This document shows, in pieces, positions 52,021 to 61,303 of a stretch of DNA of 64,000 bases. The position numbers were made by a program, and so were the translations under genes. Under the pieces are notes generated by a model, which was not told where the DNA came from, searched no databases, and worked only from the letters and a program-made list of their open reading frames with translations. Within the stretch, counting starts at the first letter, position 1. Each line of letters begins with the position of its first letter. Source of the stretch: Kocuria subflava (GTDB lineage Bacteria > Actinomycetota > Actinomycetes > Actinomycetales > Micrococcaceae); contig NZ_JAAVUN010000001.1 of the NCBI RefSeq assembly GCF_012163155.1, forward strand, positions 186,001-250,000, read 5' to 3'.

Positions 52021-53919
52021 ATGAGCACCATCTCGCGCGTGCGCGCCTCCGAACTGACGGGGCGCACCTGGCTCAACACGGGCGGCGAGTCCCTGGATTG
52101 GCAAAAGCTGCGCGGCAAGATCGTGATTCTGGACTTCTGGTCCTTCTGCTGCATCAACTGCCTGCACGTGTTGGATGAGTTGCGTCCGTTGGAGGAGCAG
52201 TACAAGGACGTTCTGGTGACGGTGGGAGTCCACTCGCCAAAGTTTGAACACGAGGCCGATCCGGACGCCCTGGCCGCGGCCGTGGACCGTTACGAAATCC
52301 ACCACCCGGTGCTGGATGATCCCGAACTGGGCACGTGGGATGCGTTCACGGCCCGCGCCTGGCCCACGTTGGTGGTGGTGGACCCGGAGGGCTACATCGT
52401 GGCGCACCTCTCCGGAGAAGGTCATGTCCAGGGCCTGGTCTCCCTGGTTGAGGAGTTGGTGGCCAAACACCAGGCCAACGGCACCTTGCACCGCGGGGAC
52501 GGCCCGTACGTGCCCCGCCCCCAGCCGGAGGGTGACCTCCGCTTCCCGGAGAAGGCCATTCTCCTGGAGGACCACAGCGTTCTGGTGGCTGACACCGGCC
52601 ACCATCGTCTGGTCCAGATGGAGGAGGACCTGACCACCGTCCGCGCCACTTTCGGTGCCGGTACCAAGGGCCATCACGACGGCGGCCCCACCGCCGCCGA
52701 GTTCAACGAACCCCGTGGGCTCGCCCTGCTCCCGGCGCAGGTGCGCGAGCAGGTGGGTTGCGACGTCGTGGTGGCTGACACGGTCAATCACCGTCTGCGT
52801 GGGTTGAACCTGAGCACCGGTGAGGTGAGCACCCTGGCCGGAAACGGCGTCCAGCGGCTGTTGGACTCGGCGCGAGCGCAGGGTGTGGATCCCGACTTCA
52901 TCGATCCCCAGGCCCAGCCCACTGATGTTGCGCTGTCCTCGCCGTGGGATGTCCTGTGGTCGGAGGCCACGGACCAATTGATCATCGCCATGGCTGGAAC
53001 CCACCAGATCTTCGGCTTTGACCCACGCACCGGTGTGTTGTCCGTGCTGGCCGGAACCGGTGATGAGGGCCTGCTGGATGGTTCGGCTCGGGAGGCATGG
53101 TTTGCCCAGACCTCGGGTTTGGCGCAGTCCTCGGACGGTTCCGTGTGGATGGCGGACTCCGAGTCCTCGGCCCTGCGGGCACTGCGCGTTGCTGATGGCG
53201 CCGTTTCCTCCGTGGACTCAGCCGTGGGGCTTGGTCTGTATGACTTCGGTTTCCGTGACGGGGACTCCCAAAACGCTCGCCTCCAGCATCCGCTGGGTGT
53301 TGCCCCACTGCCGGATGGCTCGGTGGCGGTGGCGGACACCTACAACGGCGCCATCCGCCGGTGGGAACCCGGTGCGGGGAACCTGTCCACACTGACCCGC
53401 GGACTGGAGGAACCATCAGATCTCCTGCTGGACCTCACGGCTGAGACTCCCGTGCTGATCGTGGTGGAAACCAACCAGCACCGCCTGGTCCGCGTTCCCG
53501 TACCTGCGCAGGCTCTGGAAGCCGTGGATGAGGGAGCATCCGTCTCCCAACGTCAGCGCACCCCGGTGGCACCGGGTCAACTGCTGATCGATGTCCGCTT
53601 TGCCGCACCGGCAGGTCAGAAGCTGGATGACCGGTGGGGGGATCCCACCCAGCTGAAGATCTCCACCTCACCGGCAGAGGCGCTGGTCAGCGGTGATGGG
53701 ACCGCTCAGGGTCTGCAGCGCCAACTGGTGCTGGCCGAAGGCGTCACGGAGGGTGTTCTGCACATCACGGCTCGCGCTGCCGCCTGCGACGGTGAGCCCG
53801 GCGGGCAGATCCCGGATCACGCGGCCTGCCATCTCTACCAGCAGGACTGGGGCATCCCGTTCACCGTGACCGAAGGTGCTGAGGACCAGCTGACCCTGGA
53901 GCTGCGCGGCCTGAACTGA
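52021..53919 (+). CDS. Thioredoxin-like/NHL-repeat protein (NHLRC2-like)
   Basis: This 632-residue cytoplasmic protein has an N-terminal thioredoxin-fold domain (1-150) with redox motif CINC (Cys44-Cys47) in DFWSFCCINCLHVLDEL. A beta-propeller of NHL repeats (about 180-510) follows, including VLVADTGHHRLVQM, VVVADTVNHRLRGLN, WMADSESSALRALR and VAVADTYNGAIRRW. A C-terminal beta-sandwich-like domain completes it. This is the architecture of human NHLRC2 and its bacterial relatives; the substrate is unknown. ATG 52021 has AAAGGG upstream and lies just after the tandem repeat. Confidence 0.88.
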   Translation: MSTISRVRASELTGRTWLNTGGESLDWQKLRGKIVILDFWSFCCINCLHVLDELRPLEEQYKDVLVTVGVHSPKFEHEADPDALAAAVDRYEIHHPVLDDPELGTWDAFTARAWPTLVVVDPEGYIVAHLSGEGHVQGLVSLVEELVAKHQANGTLHRGDGPYVPRPQPEGDLRFPEKAILLEDHSVLVADTGHHRLVQMEEDLTTVRATFGAGTKGHHDGGPTAAEFNEPRGLALLPAQVREQVGCDVVVADTVNHRLRGLNLSTGEVSTLAGNGVQRLLDSARAQGVDPDFIDPQAQPTDVALSSPWDVLWSEATDQLIIAMAGTHQIFGFDPRTGVLSVLAGTGDEGLLDGSAREAWFAQTSGLAQSSDGSVWMADSESSALRALRVADGAVSSVDSAVGLGLYDFGFRDGDSQNARLQHPLGVAPLPDGSVAVADTYNGAIRRWEPGAGNLSTLTRGLEEPSDLLLDLTAETPVLIVVETNQHRLVRVPVPAQALEAVDEGASVSQRQRTPVAPGQLLIDVRFAAPAGQKLDDRWGDPTQLKISTSPAEALVSGDGTAQGLQRQLVLAEGVTEGVLHITARAAACDGEPGGQIPDHAACHLYQQDWGIPFTVTEGAEDQLTLELRGLN

Positions 53920-53947
53920 GGGCACCGCCACGGACCGCCGAGGGGCA

Positions 53948-53986
53948 GCGTTCGTCCCACATCAAGCGTTGATGCGGGACAAACGC
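53948..53986. terminator. Bidirectional hairpin terminator
   Basis: An 18-bp stem with two G-T/A-C style mismatches (53948-53965 with 53969-53986) and a 3-base loop lies between the NHL gene and the convergent toxin gene. Confidence 0.6.
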
Positions 53987-54026
53987 GGTGGCCGGGTGGA
54001 GGCCGGAATCAGCGGGTCATGTGTGT

Positions 54027-54383
54027 TCAGTACAGGGCCAGGAAATCCCGTAACCACATGTCGACCTCACGCATGCAGGAGCGATCCACCGTGCCTGCCA
54101 TTCCCACCAGACGCTCGCGGCTGACGGTCCTGGGCTGCTCCGTCATGGCGAACGTGGGTCGGCCCAGGATGAGGTCAGGACCGCGCAGCAACACGTGGTT
54201 GGGCCAGCCGCGATCCGTGGTGGAAGCCGGGACGATCACCGCCAAGGTGTGGGCCTGTTGCAGGAAGAGATCACTGGCGATCACCAGGGCTGGGCGACGA
54301 CCAGCTTGTTCCCGGCCGCGAACCGGGTCCAGCTCGGCCCAGACCACCTGACCTCGGTGCAGCTCTGAGGCAGACCGCGTCAT
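54027..54383 (-). CDS. mazF: MazF/PemK-type toxin
   Basis: This 118-residue toxin has the MazF core: LHRGQVVWAELDPVRGREQAGRRPALVIAS (conserved Gly-x-Glu-Gln and Arg-Pro region), LAVIVPASTTDRGWPNHVLL and TFAMTEQPRTVSRERL (active-site Thr/Arg region). The family cleaves mRNA or tRNA at short motifs. Its ATG overlaps the stop of the antitoxin gene by 4 bases, so the pair is translated together. Confidence 0.9.
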   Translation of the reverse strand: MTRSASELHRGQVVWAELDPVRGREQAGRRPALVIASDLFLQQAHTLAVIVPASTTDRGWPNHVLLRGPDLILGRPTFAMTEQPRTVSRERLVGMAGTVDRSCMREVDMWLRDFLALY

Positions 54384-54613
54384 GAGGTCGATGAGTGATC
54401 GGTGCTGTCCGTGATGACGTCCCAGGCCTGGAATTCATCCCAGTAGGTTGACTCCGCCTGCCGGAAGGAGCGTCCGAAGGCCTCCATGCGACGTCGGCGG
54501 TCGTGACCGTCCAGCAACGATTCGATGAATCCTGCCGCGGTCATCCCGCGGGCACGTGCATCACGGTTGAGCCGGTCGCGCAGATCTTCCGAGACTTTGA
54601 TGGTGGTGGCCAT
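54380..54613 (-). CDS. Ribbon-helix-helix antitoxin
   Basis: This 77-residue protein starts MATTIKVSEDLRDRLN, then RGMTAAGFIESLLDG, a ribbon-helix-helix DNA-binding unit. The acidic/aromatic C-terminal tail SFRQAESTYWDEFQAWD should occupy the MazF active site. The open frame upstream of ATG 54613 runs through the operator and is not coding. TATATT lies 7 bases before the ATG, so the mRNA is probably leaderless. Confidence 0.87.
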   Translation of the reverse strand: MATTIKVSEDLRDRLNRDARARGMTAAGFIESLLDGHDRRRRMEAFGRSFRQAESTYWDEFQAWDVITDSTDHSSTS

Positions 54614-54638
54614 GCCATCGAATATACCTGTGCGTATA
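54614..54638 (-). promoter_or_regulatory. Toxin-antitoxin promoter and operator
   Basis: A -10-like TATATT (54626 to 54621) is 7 bases from the antitoxin ATG. It overlaps a perfect inverted repeat TATAC-CTGTGC-GTATA (54623-54638), which is a likely autoregulatory operator for the ribbon-helix-helix antitoxin. Confidence 0.65.
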
Positions 54639-54692
54639 CCGGTGTGGAAGTGGGTCACCGGGACCAACATGTAGCCCGGGCCGAGACCGGAA

Positions 54693-55685
54693 TCAGCGGG
54701 ATACGGTCACCGCACCGGCGTCGTCGAAACCAAGCTCTGCGTCATAGGTGAAGGGCACGCGCTCGGTGACCTCCTCCGTGGAGCCGTCGTAGAGGTCCAG
54801 GGACGTGAAGCTGACCTCGGCAACACCGTTGGCGGGGGACAAGGACCAGCCGCGGGAGGAGTCGGCGGAGCCTGCTGAAACGGAGATGGAGGGTTCCGGC
54901 TTCTCCACGATCTTCCACGTGGGGGTGCCCTGCACCCGGCCGTCGAACTCATAGGAGAACGGGCAGCCTGACGGGTAAAGGCTCTGCTGATCCGTGCAGG
55001 TCTTGAGATCCGCGCTGATGGACTGCTGAACCTGGTCCTTCATGGCCTGTGAGGCGGATGGCTCCAAGGTCACGGACTCGTCCTGGTCAGCGGAGGTCAG
55101 TGCCACCGACTGCGGCTGGGCGTCGACGTACTCGGAGTTGTAGGAGGCCGTGTAGATCCCGGGGGGCAGCGCCGCGAACTCCTGCTGGGAGCCCGGCAGG
55201 GCGGCGGAGGTGCCGTTGATGTCCGCACTGGTCACACCGGGCATGGACACGGTGAGCGTGGGCAGGGGCGTTTCATCGAAGGCCCAGACGGTGAAGAAGC
55301 CCCACTGGGTTTGCGCCGGGTGCAGGTTGTAGTCCGTGGAGTGCTGCTCACCGGCCAGGGTGTATTCGGCGCGGACCACGGCACCCTCAGAGTCCTGGGA
55401 GATGGTGGAGATCCGGACATCCTCCAAGGTCTCCGTGGCCTGCTTCAGGGCATCACCATCCAACAGCGTGGCATCCGTGCCATCAGGTACCTGTCCGTTG
55501 ATGGCACCCAGGGCACGGGCGCCGTCACCGTCCTCCAGGTGGTTGAAGTAGGAACGCACGTCCGTCTCCGGGCCGTACATGTATTCGTTGACCAGCGAAA
55601 TCGTGACCCAGGCGGCCGCCACGGCCAACAGCACCATGAACAGCCAGACCATCAGCGCCCGGCTCACCCGATCATTGCGTTCCAT
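54693..55685 (-). CDS. Single-pass membrane protein of unknown function
   Basis: This 330-residue protein has a short basic N-terminus, one transmembrane helix (ALMVWLFMVLLAVAAAWVTISLV, about 10-32) and a large extracytoplasmic part. An NTF2-like first domain, where GPETDVRSYFNHLEDGDGARALG resembles DUF4878-type starts, is followed by beta-rich domains and a Cys pair (TCTDQQSLYPSGC). I do not recognise a function. ATG 55685 is 7 bases after TACCGT, so it is probably leaderless; the open frame upstream overlaps the divergent gene region and is not needed. Confidence 0.68.
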   Translation of the reverse strand: MERNDRVSRALMVWLFMVLLAVAAAWVTISLVNEYMYGPETDVRSYFNHLEDGDGARALGAINGQVPDGTDATLLDGDALKQATETLEDVRISTISQDSEGAVVRAEYTLAGEQHSTDYNLHPAQTQWGFFTVWAFDETPLPTLTVSMPGVTSADINGTSAALPGSQQEFAALPPGIYTASYNSEYVDAQPQSVALTSADQDESVTLEPSASQAMKDQVQQSISADLKTCTDQQSLYPSGCPFSYEFDGRVQGTPTWKIVEKPEPSISVSAGSADSSRGWSLSPANGVAEVSFTSLDLYDGSTEEVTERVPFTYDAELGFDDAGAVTVSR

Positions 55686-55698
55686 CCGCACCACGGTA
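55686..55698 (-). promoter_or_regulatory. Putative -10 of a leaderless mRNA
   Basis: TACCGT (55698 to 55693) is followed by 7 bases and the ATG at 55685 of the membrane protein gene. Confidence 0.45.
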
Positions 55699-55830
55699 GC
55701 GGAACTTGCCTCCCGCTCCTTGTTGGTGACGCCCCTGTTGCTAGGGTCTAACCTGCCCGACGACGCGGCGGTTGAGCCTGCCGGTCGCCACCGCCTCCTG
55801 CAGCATTGCACCGAACCGAGGAGCCCATTC

Positions 55831-56493
55831 GTGGCCGACAACATCCGTCACATCCCTGGACGATTCGGTCAGGTCCGCCAGGTGTGGCACCCGCGCATCA
55901 CCTCCATGGGAAGGCGGATCCTGGCGTGCTTCCCGGCGGCTGTCCTGGGGGTTCTCTGTCTGGTCATGCTGTGGATGCGCCGCCCGGCACCGGCCATCTC
56001 CGCGATCATCGTGGTGGTGGTGTTGGTCTGCATCGCCCTGTGCTGGGTGTGGTTGCGTCCCAACACCGTGGCGGTCACCTCCTCCCACGTCCTGGGCTCA
56101 CGCGGGATCGGTTTCCGCAACGCAGTACGGGAGAAGGTGCGCGGGGCGGTCGTCGTCGAATCCCTGGAGCGGCCCGGGCAGGGGAGCAAACGTGGCGGCA
56201 AGGCCCCTAAGCGCGGCTTGGCAAGGCCCTTCCTGTGGCTGGTCGACGACGACGGTCGCAACCTGTTCCGCCTGGACGGAACCGTGTGGGATCTCAGGTC
56301 CATGCAGGAGCTGGCCACCTACTTGGGTGTGCCCACCACCCAGTTCCAACGCGTTGAGCCCAAGGCACTGGGGAACCGGTGGCCCAAGCTGGTCACGCCC
56401 TTGATGCGCTACCCGTGGATCAAGTCCGTTTTCACCGGTGCCGTGCTGATCGGCATCGTTGCTGCCGTGCATTGGCTGGCCTGGAACGCGTGA
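55831..56493 (+). CDS. Membrane protein with PH-like cytoplasmic part
   Basis: This 220-residue protein has two close hydrophobic segments (ILACFPAAVLGVLCLVMLW and ISAIIVVVVLVCIALCWVWL). A beta-rich middle resembles bacterial PH-like domains (NTVAVTSSHVLGSRGIGF, PFLWLVDDDGRNLFRLDG, DLRSMQELATYLGV), and a C-terminal helix (VFTGAVLIGIVAAVHWLAW) ends it. The function is unknown. GTG 55831 has GAGGAG upstream; the longer open frame before it is antisense to the neighbouring gene. Confidence 0.68.
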   Translation: MADNIRHIPGRFGQVRQVWHPRITSMGRRILACFPAAVLGVLCLVMLWMRRPAPAISAIIVVVVLVCIALCWVWLRPNTVAVTSSHVLGSRGIGFRNAVREKVRGAVVVESLERPGQGSKRGGKAPKRGLARPFLWLVDDDGRNLFRLDGTVWDLRSMQELATYLGVPTTQFQRVEPKALGNRWPKLVTPLMRYPWIKSVFTGAVLIGIVAAVHWLAWNA

Positions 56494-56498
56494 GAGCA

Positions 56499-56559
56499 AA
56501 GCTGGTGGCAGTTCGGTACGCCATCAGAGGCTGATGACGGACCGAACTGCCACCAGCTT
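56499..56559 (+). terminator. Long interrupted hairpin
   Basis: A perfect 19-bp outer stem (56499-56517 with 56541-56559) encloses a second short stem CATCAG/CTGATG (56522-56527 with 56531-56536). It lies 6 bp after the plus-strand membrane gene and is its probable terminator. Confidence 0.65.
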
Positions 56560-56570
56560 GCGCATGGAGC

Positions 56571-56621
56571 ACACCATGAAGGCGCCCACCCGGATGACCC
56601 GGATGGGCGCCTTCATGGTGT
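56571..56621 (-). terminator. Terminator of the trehalose importer operon
   Basis: A 23-bp stem with one G-T pair (56571-56593 with 56599-56621) and a 5-base loop lies 12 bp after the last gene of the minus-strand ABC operon. Confidence 0.7.
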
Positions 56622-56632
56622 GAGGAGTCTGA

Positions 56633-57886
56633 TCAGGACTCGTGGCGCTGCAGGCGCTCGATCTCTGCCTTGCGCTCCTCGTTGGCCTCGCGGGTCAACT
56701 CGGCTCCGGCTTCCTCGTCACGGGTCAGGTTCAGACCGGTCTCCGGGTCGAACACGTGCATCTTGCGGGTGTTCACCCACAGGTTGGCGTTGCTGCCACC
56801 GCGGATGCGGGAGGAAGCGTCCAACTCCACAACCACCTGGGCGGGCATTTCGTCCGCGTCCAGGTCCTTGGCCAGTTCATCCAGCTTGGCCTTGATGTCC
56901 TGGTCCTGCTCGTAGCGGACGTAACCGTACTGCTGGTTGCCCAACCACTCGGTGTGGGTCAGCTCGGCCTCGAACGTGGCACCCTTGGCGGCCCAGGGGG
57001 TGTCCTGGACGTCGCGGGCATCCGCGAAGTGCTCCGGGCGGACACCCAGGATCAGCAGCTCGCCTGCCGAGTCCAACCGGCCCTGAGCGTGCTCCGGAAC
57101 CGGGATGTCACCGATCGGGGTGTGGAAGGTGTTGCCGTCACGACGGGCCGGCAGGAAGTTCATGGACGGGGCTCCGATGAAGCCTGCCACGAACAGGTTT
57201 GCCGGCTGCTCGTAGAGCTCACGCGGGGAGGCGATCTGCTGCAAACGGCCCTTCTTCAACACGGCCACACGGTCGCCCAAGGTCATGGCCTCGGTCTGGT
57301 CGTGGGTCACGTACAGGGAAGTGATGCCCAGGCGGCGCTGCAGCTGCGCGATTTCGGTGCGCATCTGGCCACGCAGCTTGGCGTCCAGGTTGGACAGGGG
57401 CTCGTCGAACAGGAACGCGTCGGCGTCCCGCACGATCGCACGGCCCATGGCCACACGCTGGCGCTGACCACCGGAGAGGTTGCCGGGCTTGCGCTCCAGG
57501 TGATCGTTGAGGTCCAGCAGCTCGGCTGCGTTGCGGACCTTCTTGTCGATCTCGTCATCGGAGAACTTGCCCTTGGCCAGACGCAGCGGGAACGCAATGT
57601 TCTCGTACACCGTCAGGAACGGGTAGAGCGCGTAGTTCTGGAACACCATGGACAGGTTGCGCTGACGCGGTTCCTTCTCGTTCACGCGGTTGCCGTCAAT
57701 CAGCAGGTCACCGGAGGTGATGTCCTCCAGGCCGACCACCATGCGCAGCAGCGTGGACTTACCGCAGCCGGACGGGCCGACCAGGATCAGGAACTCGCCG
57801 TCAGCAATGTCGATCGAGACGTCGTTGACCGCAGGGAAACCGTCGTCGTACTTCTTGACGAGGTTGTTCATTGTGATGGATGCCAT
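56633..57886 (-). CDS. sugC: Sugar ABC transporter ATP-binding protein (SugC/MsiK-like)
   Basis: This 417-residue CUT1-type ATPase has Walker [13 protein letters not shown]-loop [11 protein letters not shown], signature [14 protein letters not shown], Walker [13 protein letters not shown] and switch [12 protein letters not shown]-terminal MalK-like regulatory domain has [15 protein letters not shown] and LGVRPEHF. It is last in an operon with two permeases and a binding lipoprotein, the gene order of mycobacterial lpqY-sugA-sugB-sugC. It may also energise other sugar importers, as MsiK does. Confidence 0.9.
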   Translation of the reverse strand: MASITMNNLVKKYDDGFPAVNDVSIDIADGEFLILVGPSGCGKSTLLRMVVGLEDITSGDLLIDGNRVNEKEPRQRNLSMVFQNYALYPFLTVYENIAFPLRLAKGKFSDDEIDKKVRNAAELLDLNDHLERKPGNLSGGQRQRVAMGRAIVRDADAFLFDEPLSNLDAKLRGQMRTEIAQLQRRLGITSLYVTHDQTEAMTLGDRVAVLKKGRLQQIASPRELYEQPANLFVAGFIGAPSMNFLPARRDGNTFHTPIGDIPVPEHAQGRLDSAGELLILGVRPEHFADARDVQDTPWAAKGATFEAELTHTEWLGNQQYGYVRYEQDQDIKAKLDELAKDLDADEMPAQVVVELDASSRIRGGSNANLWVNTRKMHVFDPETGLNLTRDEEAGAELTREANEERKAEIERLQRHES

Positions 57887-57945
57887 TTTGCAATGCCTCT
57901 CAAAGACTCAAAGTGAGGTGTCAGTCAGGGGGTGAGCGGGGCCGA

Positions 57946-58785
57946 TCAGCCCTTGACCGCACCCTGGGTCAGGCCGGCAACGATCTGACGCTGGAAGGCC
58001 AGCACCAGGATGATGACCGGGATGGTCACGATGATCGCTGCGGCGGAGATGGCACCGGCCGGGTCCTCGAACTGCGAGGCGCCGGTGAAGAAGGCAAGGG
58101 CTGCCGGGACCGGGCGCGCTGCGCTGGTCGAGGTCAAACCGATGCCGAACACAAAGTCGTTCCAGGCGATGAAGAACGCGATGATCGCCGTGGTGAACAC
58201 ACCGGGTGCTGCCAGGGGCACGATCACCTTGCGGAAGGCCTGGAAGGAGGTTGCACCATCCACCTGGGCTGCGCGCTCAAGATCCCACGGGATCTGCTGG
58301 AAGAACGCAGCAAGGGTCCAGATGGAGATCGGAAGCGTCAGGGACAGGTACGGAAGGATCAAACCCAACCAGGTGTCGTAGAGACCGATCTGGCGCCACA
58401 CGTTGAACAACGGGGTCACGATGGAGACCACCGGGAACATGGACACGGCCAACGCGGTGATCAGGATGATCCGCTTGCCGGGGAAGTCCAGGCGAGCAAT
58501 CGCGTAGGCACACAGGGTGGCCAGCACCACGGCCACTGCGGTGGCGATCAGCGTGATGCCGATCGAGTTGCGCAGGGCCGGCAGGAACAGATCACGGGCG
58601 CCGCCCGTGAAAATCATCTGGTAGTTCTCCCACGTGTAGGTCTGGGGCAGGAAGCTGCCTCCACCGCCGGCGAATTCGCTGGCGGGCTTCAGGGAGTTGG
58701 CCAGGATCGAGACGACCGGGAAAAGGCTCCAGATCAGGACGACGACGATTGCGATCGCCCAACCGAGTTTCTGCTTGGTGGACAT
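57946..58785 (-). CDS. sugB: Sugar ABC transporter permease (MalG/SugB-like)
   Basis: This 279-residue protein has six membrane segments and the EAA-type motif ERAAQVDGATSFQAFRKVIVPLAAPGV (EAA...G...P), as in CUT1 inner-membrane permeases. Its start overlaps the stop of the upstream permease by one base (TGATG). The pair forms the heterodimeric channel. Confidence 0.9.
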   Translation of the reverse strand: MSTKQKLGWAIAIVVVLIWSLFPVVSILANSLKPASEFAGGGGSFLPQTYTWENYQMIFTGGARDLFLPALRNSIGITLIATAVAVVLATLCAYAIARLDFPGKRIILITALAVSMFPVVSIVTPLFNVWRQIGLYDTWLGLILPYLSLTLPISIWTLAAFFQQIPWDLERAAQVDGATSFQAFRKVIVPLAAPGVFTTAIIAFFIAWNDFVFGIGLTSTSAARPVPAALAFFTGASQFEDPAGAISAAAIIVTIPVIILVLAFQRQIVAGLTQGAVKG

Positions 58786-59738
58786 CAGCCCTTACCTCCT
58801 GCCAGATCGACCTTGAACACCTTGATCGCGGTGAAGGCGATCAGCAGCACGCACAGGAACAGGATCACGGACACGGCAGAACCGAGGCCGATCTCCAAAC
58901 GCGTGATGGAGGTGCGGTAGGCCAGCAGGGAGAGCGTCTCCGTGCCGTACTGACCGTTGGTCATGATGAAAACGTTGTCGAAGATGCGGAAGGCATCCAG
59001 GGCGCGGAACACAACCGCAACCATGATGGCGGCCTTCATGGAGGGCAGGGTGACCTTGTACATCCGCTGCCACCACCCGGCGCCGTCCACCTTGGCGGCC
59101 TCGTTCAGCTCACCCGGGACCTGGGCCAGACCGGCCAGCAGGAGCAGGGAGATGAACGGGGTGGTCTTCCAGATCTCGGAAGCCATGATCACGAACAGTG
59201 CAGACCACTGCTGGCCGAACCAGTTGAAGTCCGAACCGATCCCCGGCAACCAACCGAACCAGTTGTTGACGTAGCCGGTGTTGATGTCGAAGGCGTAGAA
59301 CCAGGCGAAGGCGGAGACCACCGTGATGATGCCGTAGGGCACCAGGATGGCGGTACGGACCACACCGCGGAAGGTCTTGATGACGCTGTTCATCACCAGT
59401 GCCAGGGCGAAACCGAGCACCAGCTCGATGGCCACGGTCACCACGGTAATCAACAGGGTCACGGCCAGGGCGGACCAGAACACGCCGTCGGAGAGCACGG
59501 TCATGTAGTTCTGGAGGAACACGAAGGAACGGTCCCCGGGTGCCGTCAGACGGTAGTTGAACATGGAGTCCCACAGCGCCTGCACGATCGGGTACATGGT
59601 GACCAGCAACATGACCAGGAAGGCGGGCCCTGCCAGCATCCAGCCGAGGCGGCGCTCGGCGCGGGTGCGGTCAGAGATGGGAGCCTTGTTTTCTTTGTTC
59701 CCCCGGCGTGTGGGGGACTGTTCGGCGACGGTGCTCAC
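58785..59738 (-). CDS. sugA: Sugar ABC transporter permease (MalF/SugA-like)
   Basis: This 317-residue permease has six or more membrane helices. A cytoplasmic N-terminus is rich in charged residues (RRGNKENKAPISDRTRAERR), and the EAA motif reads LNEAAKVDGAGWWQRMYKVTLPSMKAAI. GTG 59738 overlaps the binding-protein stop (GTGA). Its neighbours and order match the LpqY-SugABC importer. Confidence 0.9.
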   Translation of the reverse strand: MSTVAEQSPTRRGNKENKAPISDRTRAERRLGWMLAGPAFLVMLLVTMYPIVQALWDSMFNYRLTAPGDRSFVFLQNYMTVLSDGVFWSALAVTLLITVVTVAIELVLGFALALVMNSVIKTFRGVVRTAILVPYGIITVVSAFAWFYAFDINTGYVNNWFGWLPGIGSDFNWFGQQWSALFVIMASEIWKTTPFISLLLLAGLAQVPGELNEAAKVDGAGWWQRMYKVTLPSMKAAIMVAVVFRALDAFRIFDNVFIMTNGQYGTETLSLLAYRTSITRLEIGLGSAVSVILFLCVLLIAFTAIKVFKVDLAGGKG

Positions 59739-61033
59739 AGCAGCGACTCTCCCTTCAGCACGGACATGATGAACTCATCCGAGGCGGCGGGGGTGTCCTC
59801 GTTGACCTCGTAGATGGGCGTCCAGTTCTGCTGGATGCCGGAGGAGACCTCGCTGTAGTACGGGGTCTGCGGACGTGGTGCCGAAATGTCCAGGGAGTCC
59901 CGGATGGTGCCGTACATGGGGAAGGCTTCCTGAACGTCAGCGTCCTCATAGGCGGCGGCGGACGATGCCGGGTTGCCGTTGGTCACCATGTACTGAGCCT
60001 GGTTCTCCGGGCTCACAATGCACTTGATGGCGTCCCAGGCTTCTTCCTGGTGCTCGGAGTCGGCGCCCACACCCAGGTTGATGCCACCCAGCGGGGGAGC
60101 GGACTCGGTGTCCTCGTCAACTCGGGGCCAGGTGGTCCATCCGATGTCATCCAGCACGGACTGGTCCACGGAGCCCTCCTCCACGGAGGCAGCCGTTGCC
60201 GAGTAGATGAACGGCCAGTTCACCATGAAGGAACCCTTGTCCCCCTGGAACTGACCCATGGCGGCGTTCTCGTCCTGGGAGGAGATGCCGGGGCCGCCCA
60301 GGCCCTTCTCGCCAATGCCGCCCACGATCTCGGCAGCCTTTCGGCCTGCATCGGAGTCGAGGTTGACTTCCAGGGTGTCCACGCTGGCGGCGTCGCCCTC
60401 GATGATCGATCCACCGGCGGATTCCACCAGGCCGTTGACCCACACGGTCATGGACTCACCCTGGATGCCCTGAACGCCCAGGTACTTGTCCTGGGATTCG
60501 GCGGCATCCATGATTTCCTGCCAGGTCACCGGCTGGGACATGTCCAGACCAGCGGCCTCGGCCACGGACTTGCGGTAGAACAACAGCTGCGTGTTGGCCC
60601 AGAAGGGGATGGTCACGTATTCGTCGTTCCACTGCGCACCGGCAGCAGCACCTTCCAAGGTGTCACCGGTGGTCTCGTCCACCAGGTCTGAGGGAGGCAT
60701 GGCCAGGAAGCCGGGCTCAGCCAGTTCGGGGATGAACGGCGGGTCCAGGCTCATGATGTCCATGGTGCTGTCCCCGGCTGCCAGGCGGCGAGCCAGCTGC
60801 TCACGCTGGCTGGCTGCATCGCGGGGAAGCAGCGATGTTTGAATGTTGTACTCGCCACCGGAAGCCTCTGAGCACTGCTGAGCGAGCTCAGCCTGTCCTC
60901 CGGCATCGGGGTTGATGTACCACGTCAGTTGGGCTGGTCCGCCGTCGTCGGATGCGCATCCTGCCATCACGAATGCGCCGACCGCGGCCACCGCAACCGC
61001 GCGAAGCGCGCGCCTGTGGGGTTTTGCTGTCAC
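59735..61033 (-). CDS. lpqY: Trehalose-type substrate-binding lipoprotein (LpqY-like)
   Basis: This 432-residue lipoprotein (lipobox VMAGC, Cys26) has an extracellular solute-binding fold. Several blocks agree by eye with mycobacterial LpqY: LLPRDAASQREQLARRLAAG, GESMTVWVNGLVESAGGSI, GSFMVNWPFIYSA and GGINLGVGADSEHQEEAWDAIKC. Trehalose recycling from envelope glycolipids, or trehalose/maltose uptake, is therefore likely. GTG 61033 has GGAGGA closely upstream; ATG 61054, seven codons earlier, lacks one. It is first in the operon. Confidence 0.85.
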   Translation of the reverse strand: MTAKPHRRALRAVAVAAVGAFVMAGCASDDGGPAQLTWYINPDAGGQAELAQQCSEASGGEYNIQTSLLPRDAASQREQLARRLAAGDSTMDIMSLDPPFIPELAEPGFLAMPPSDLVDETTGDTLEGAAAGAQWNDEYVTIPFWANTQLLFYRKSVAEAAGLDMSQPVTWQEIMDAAESQDKYLGVQGIQGESMTVWVNGLVESAGGSIIEGDAASVDTLEVNLDSDAGRKAAEIVGGIGEKGLGGPGISSQDENAAMGQFQGDKGSFMVNWPFIYSATAASVEEGSVDQSVLDDIGWTTWPRVDEDTESAPPLGGINLGVGADSEHQEEAWDAIKCIVSPENQAQYMVTNGNPASSAAAYEDADVQEAFPMYGTIRDSLDISAPRPQTPYYSEVSSGIQQNWTPIYEVNEDTPAASDEFIMSVLKGESLL

Positions 61034-61303
61034 GAGTTCCTCCGTTGTTGTCATGCGCAGAGGAATTACCCGTAAAACCTCGGACAGTCCTCTGACAGTG
61101 AGCCAGGGTACTCCGCTGTGTGAAGCCCAACACAATCGAGAAACACTTGTTTCCGAGCTGTCTCCCAGGCGTCATCCAGGGTTTCGTGTATGTGAAGCCT
61201 TGGTGCTAGGGTGATCGTCGGTTCTTGCGAAGCGGACCGATACGCCAACTGCAGTGGATTGCGGTCGCTCGGACTGGGGGCGACCAGCCCGAATAGTGAC
61301 GTG

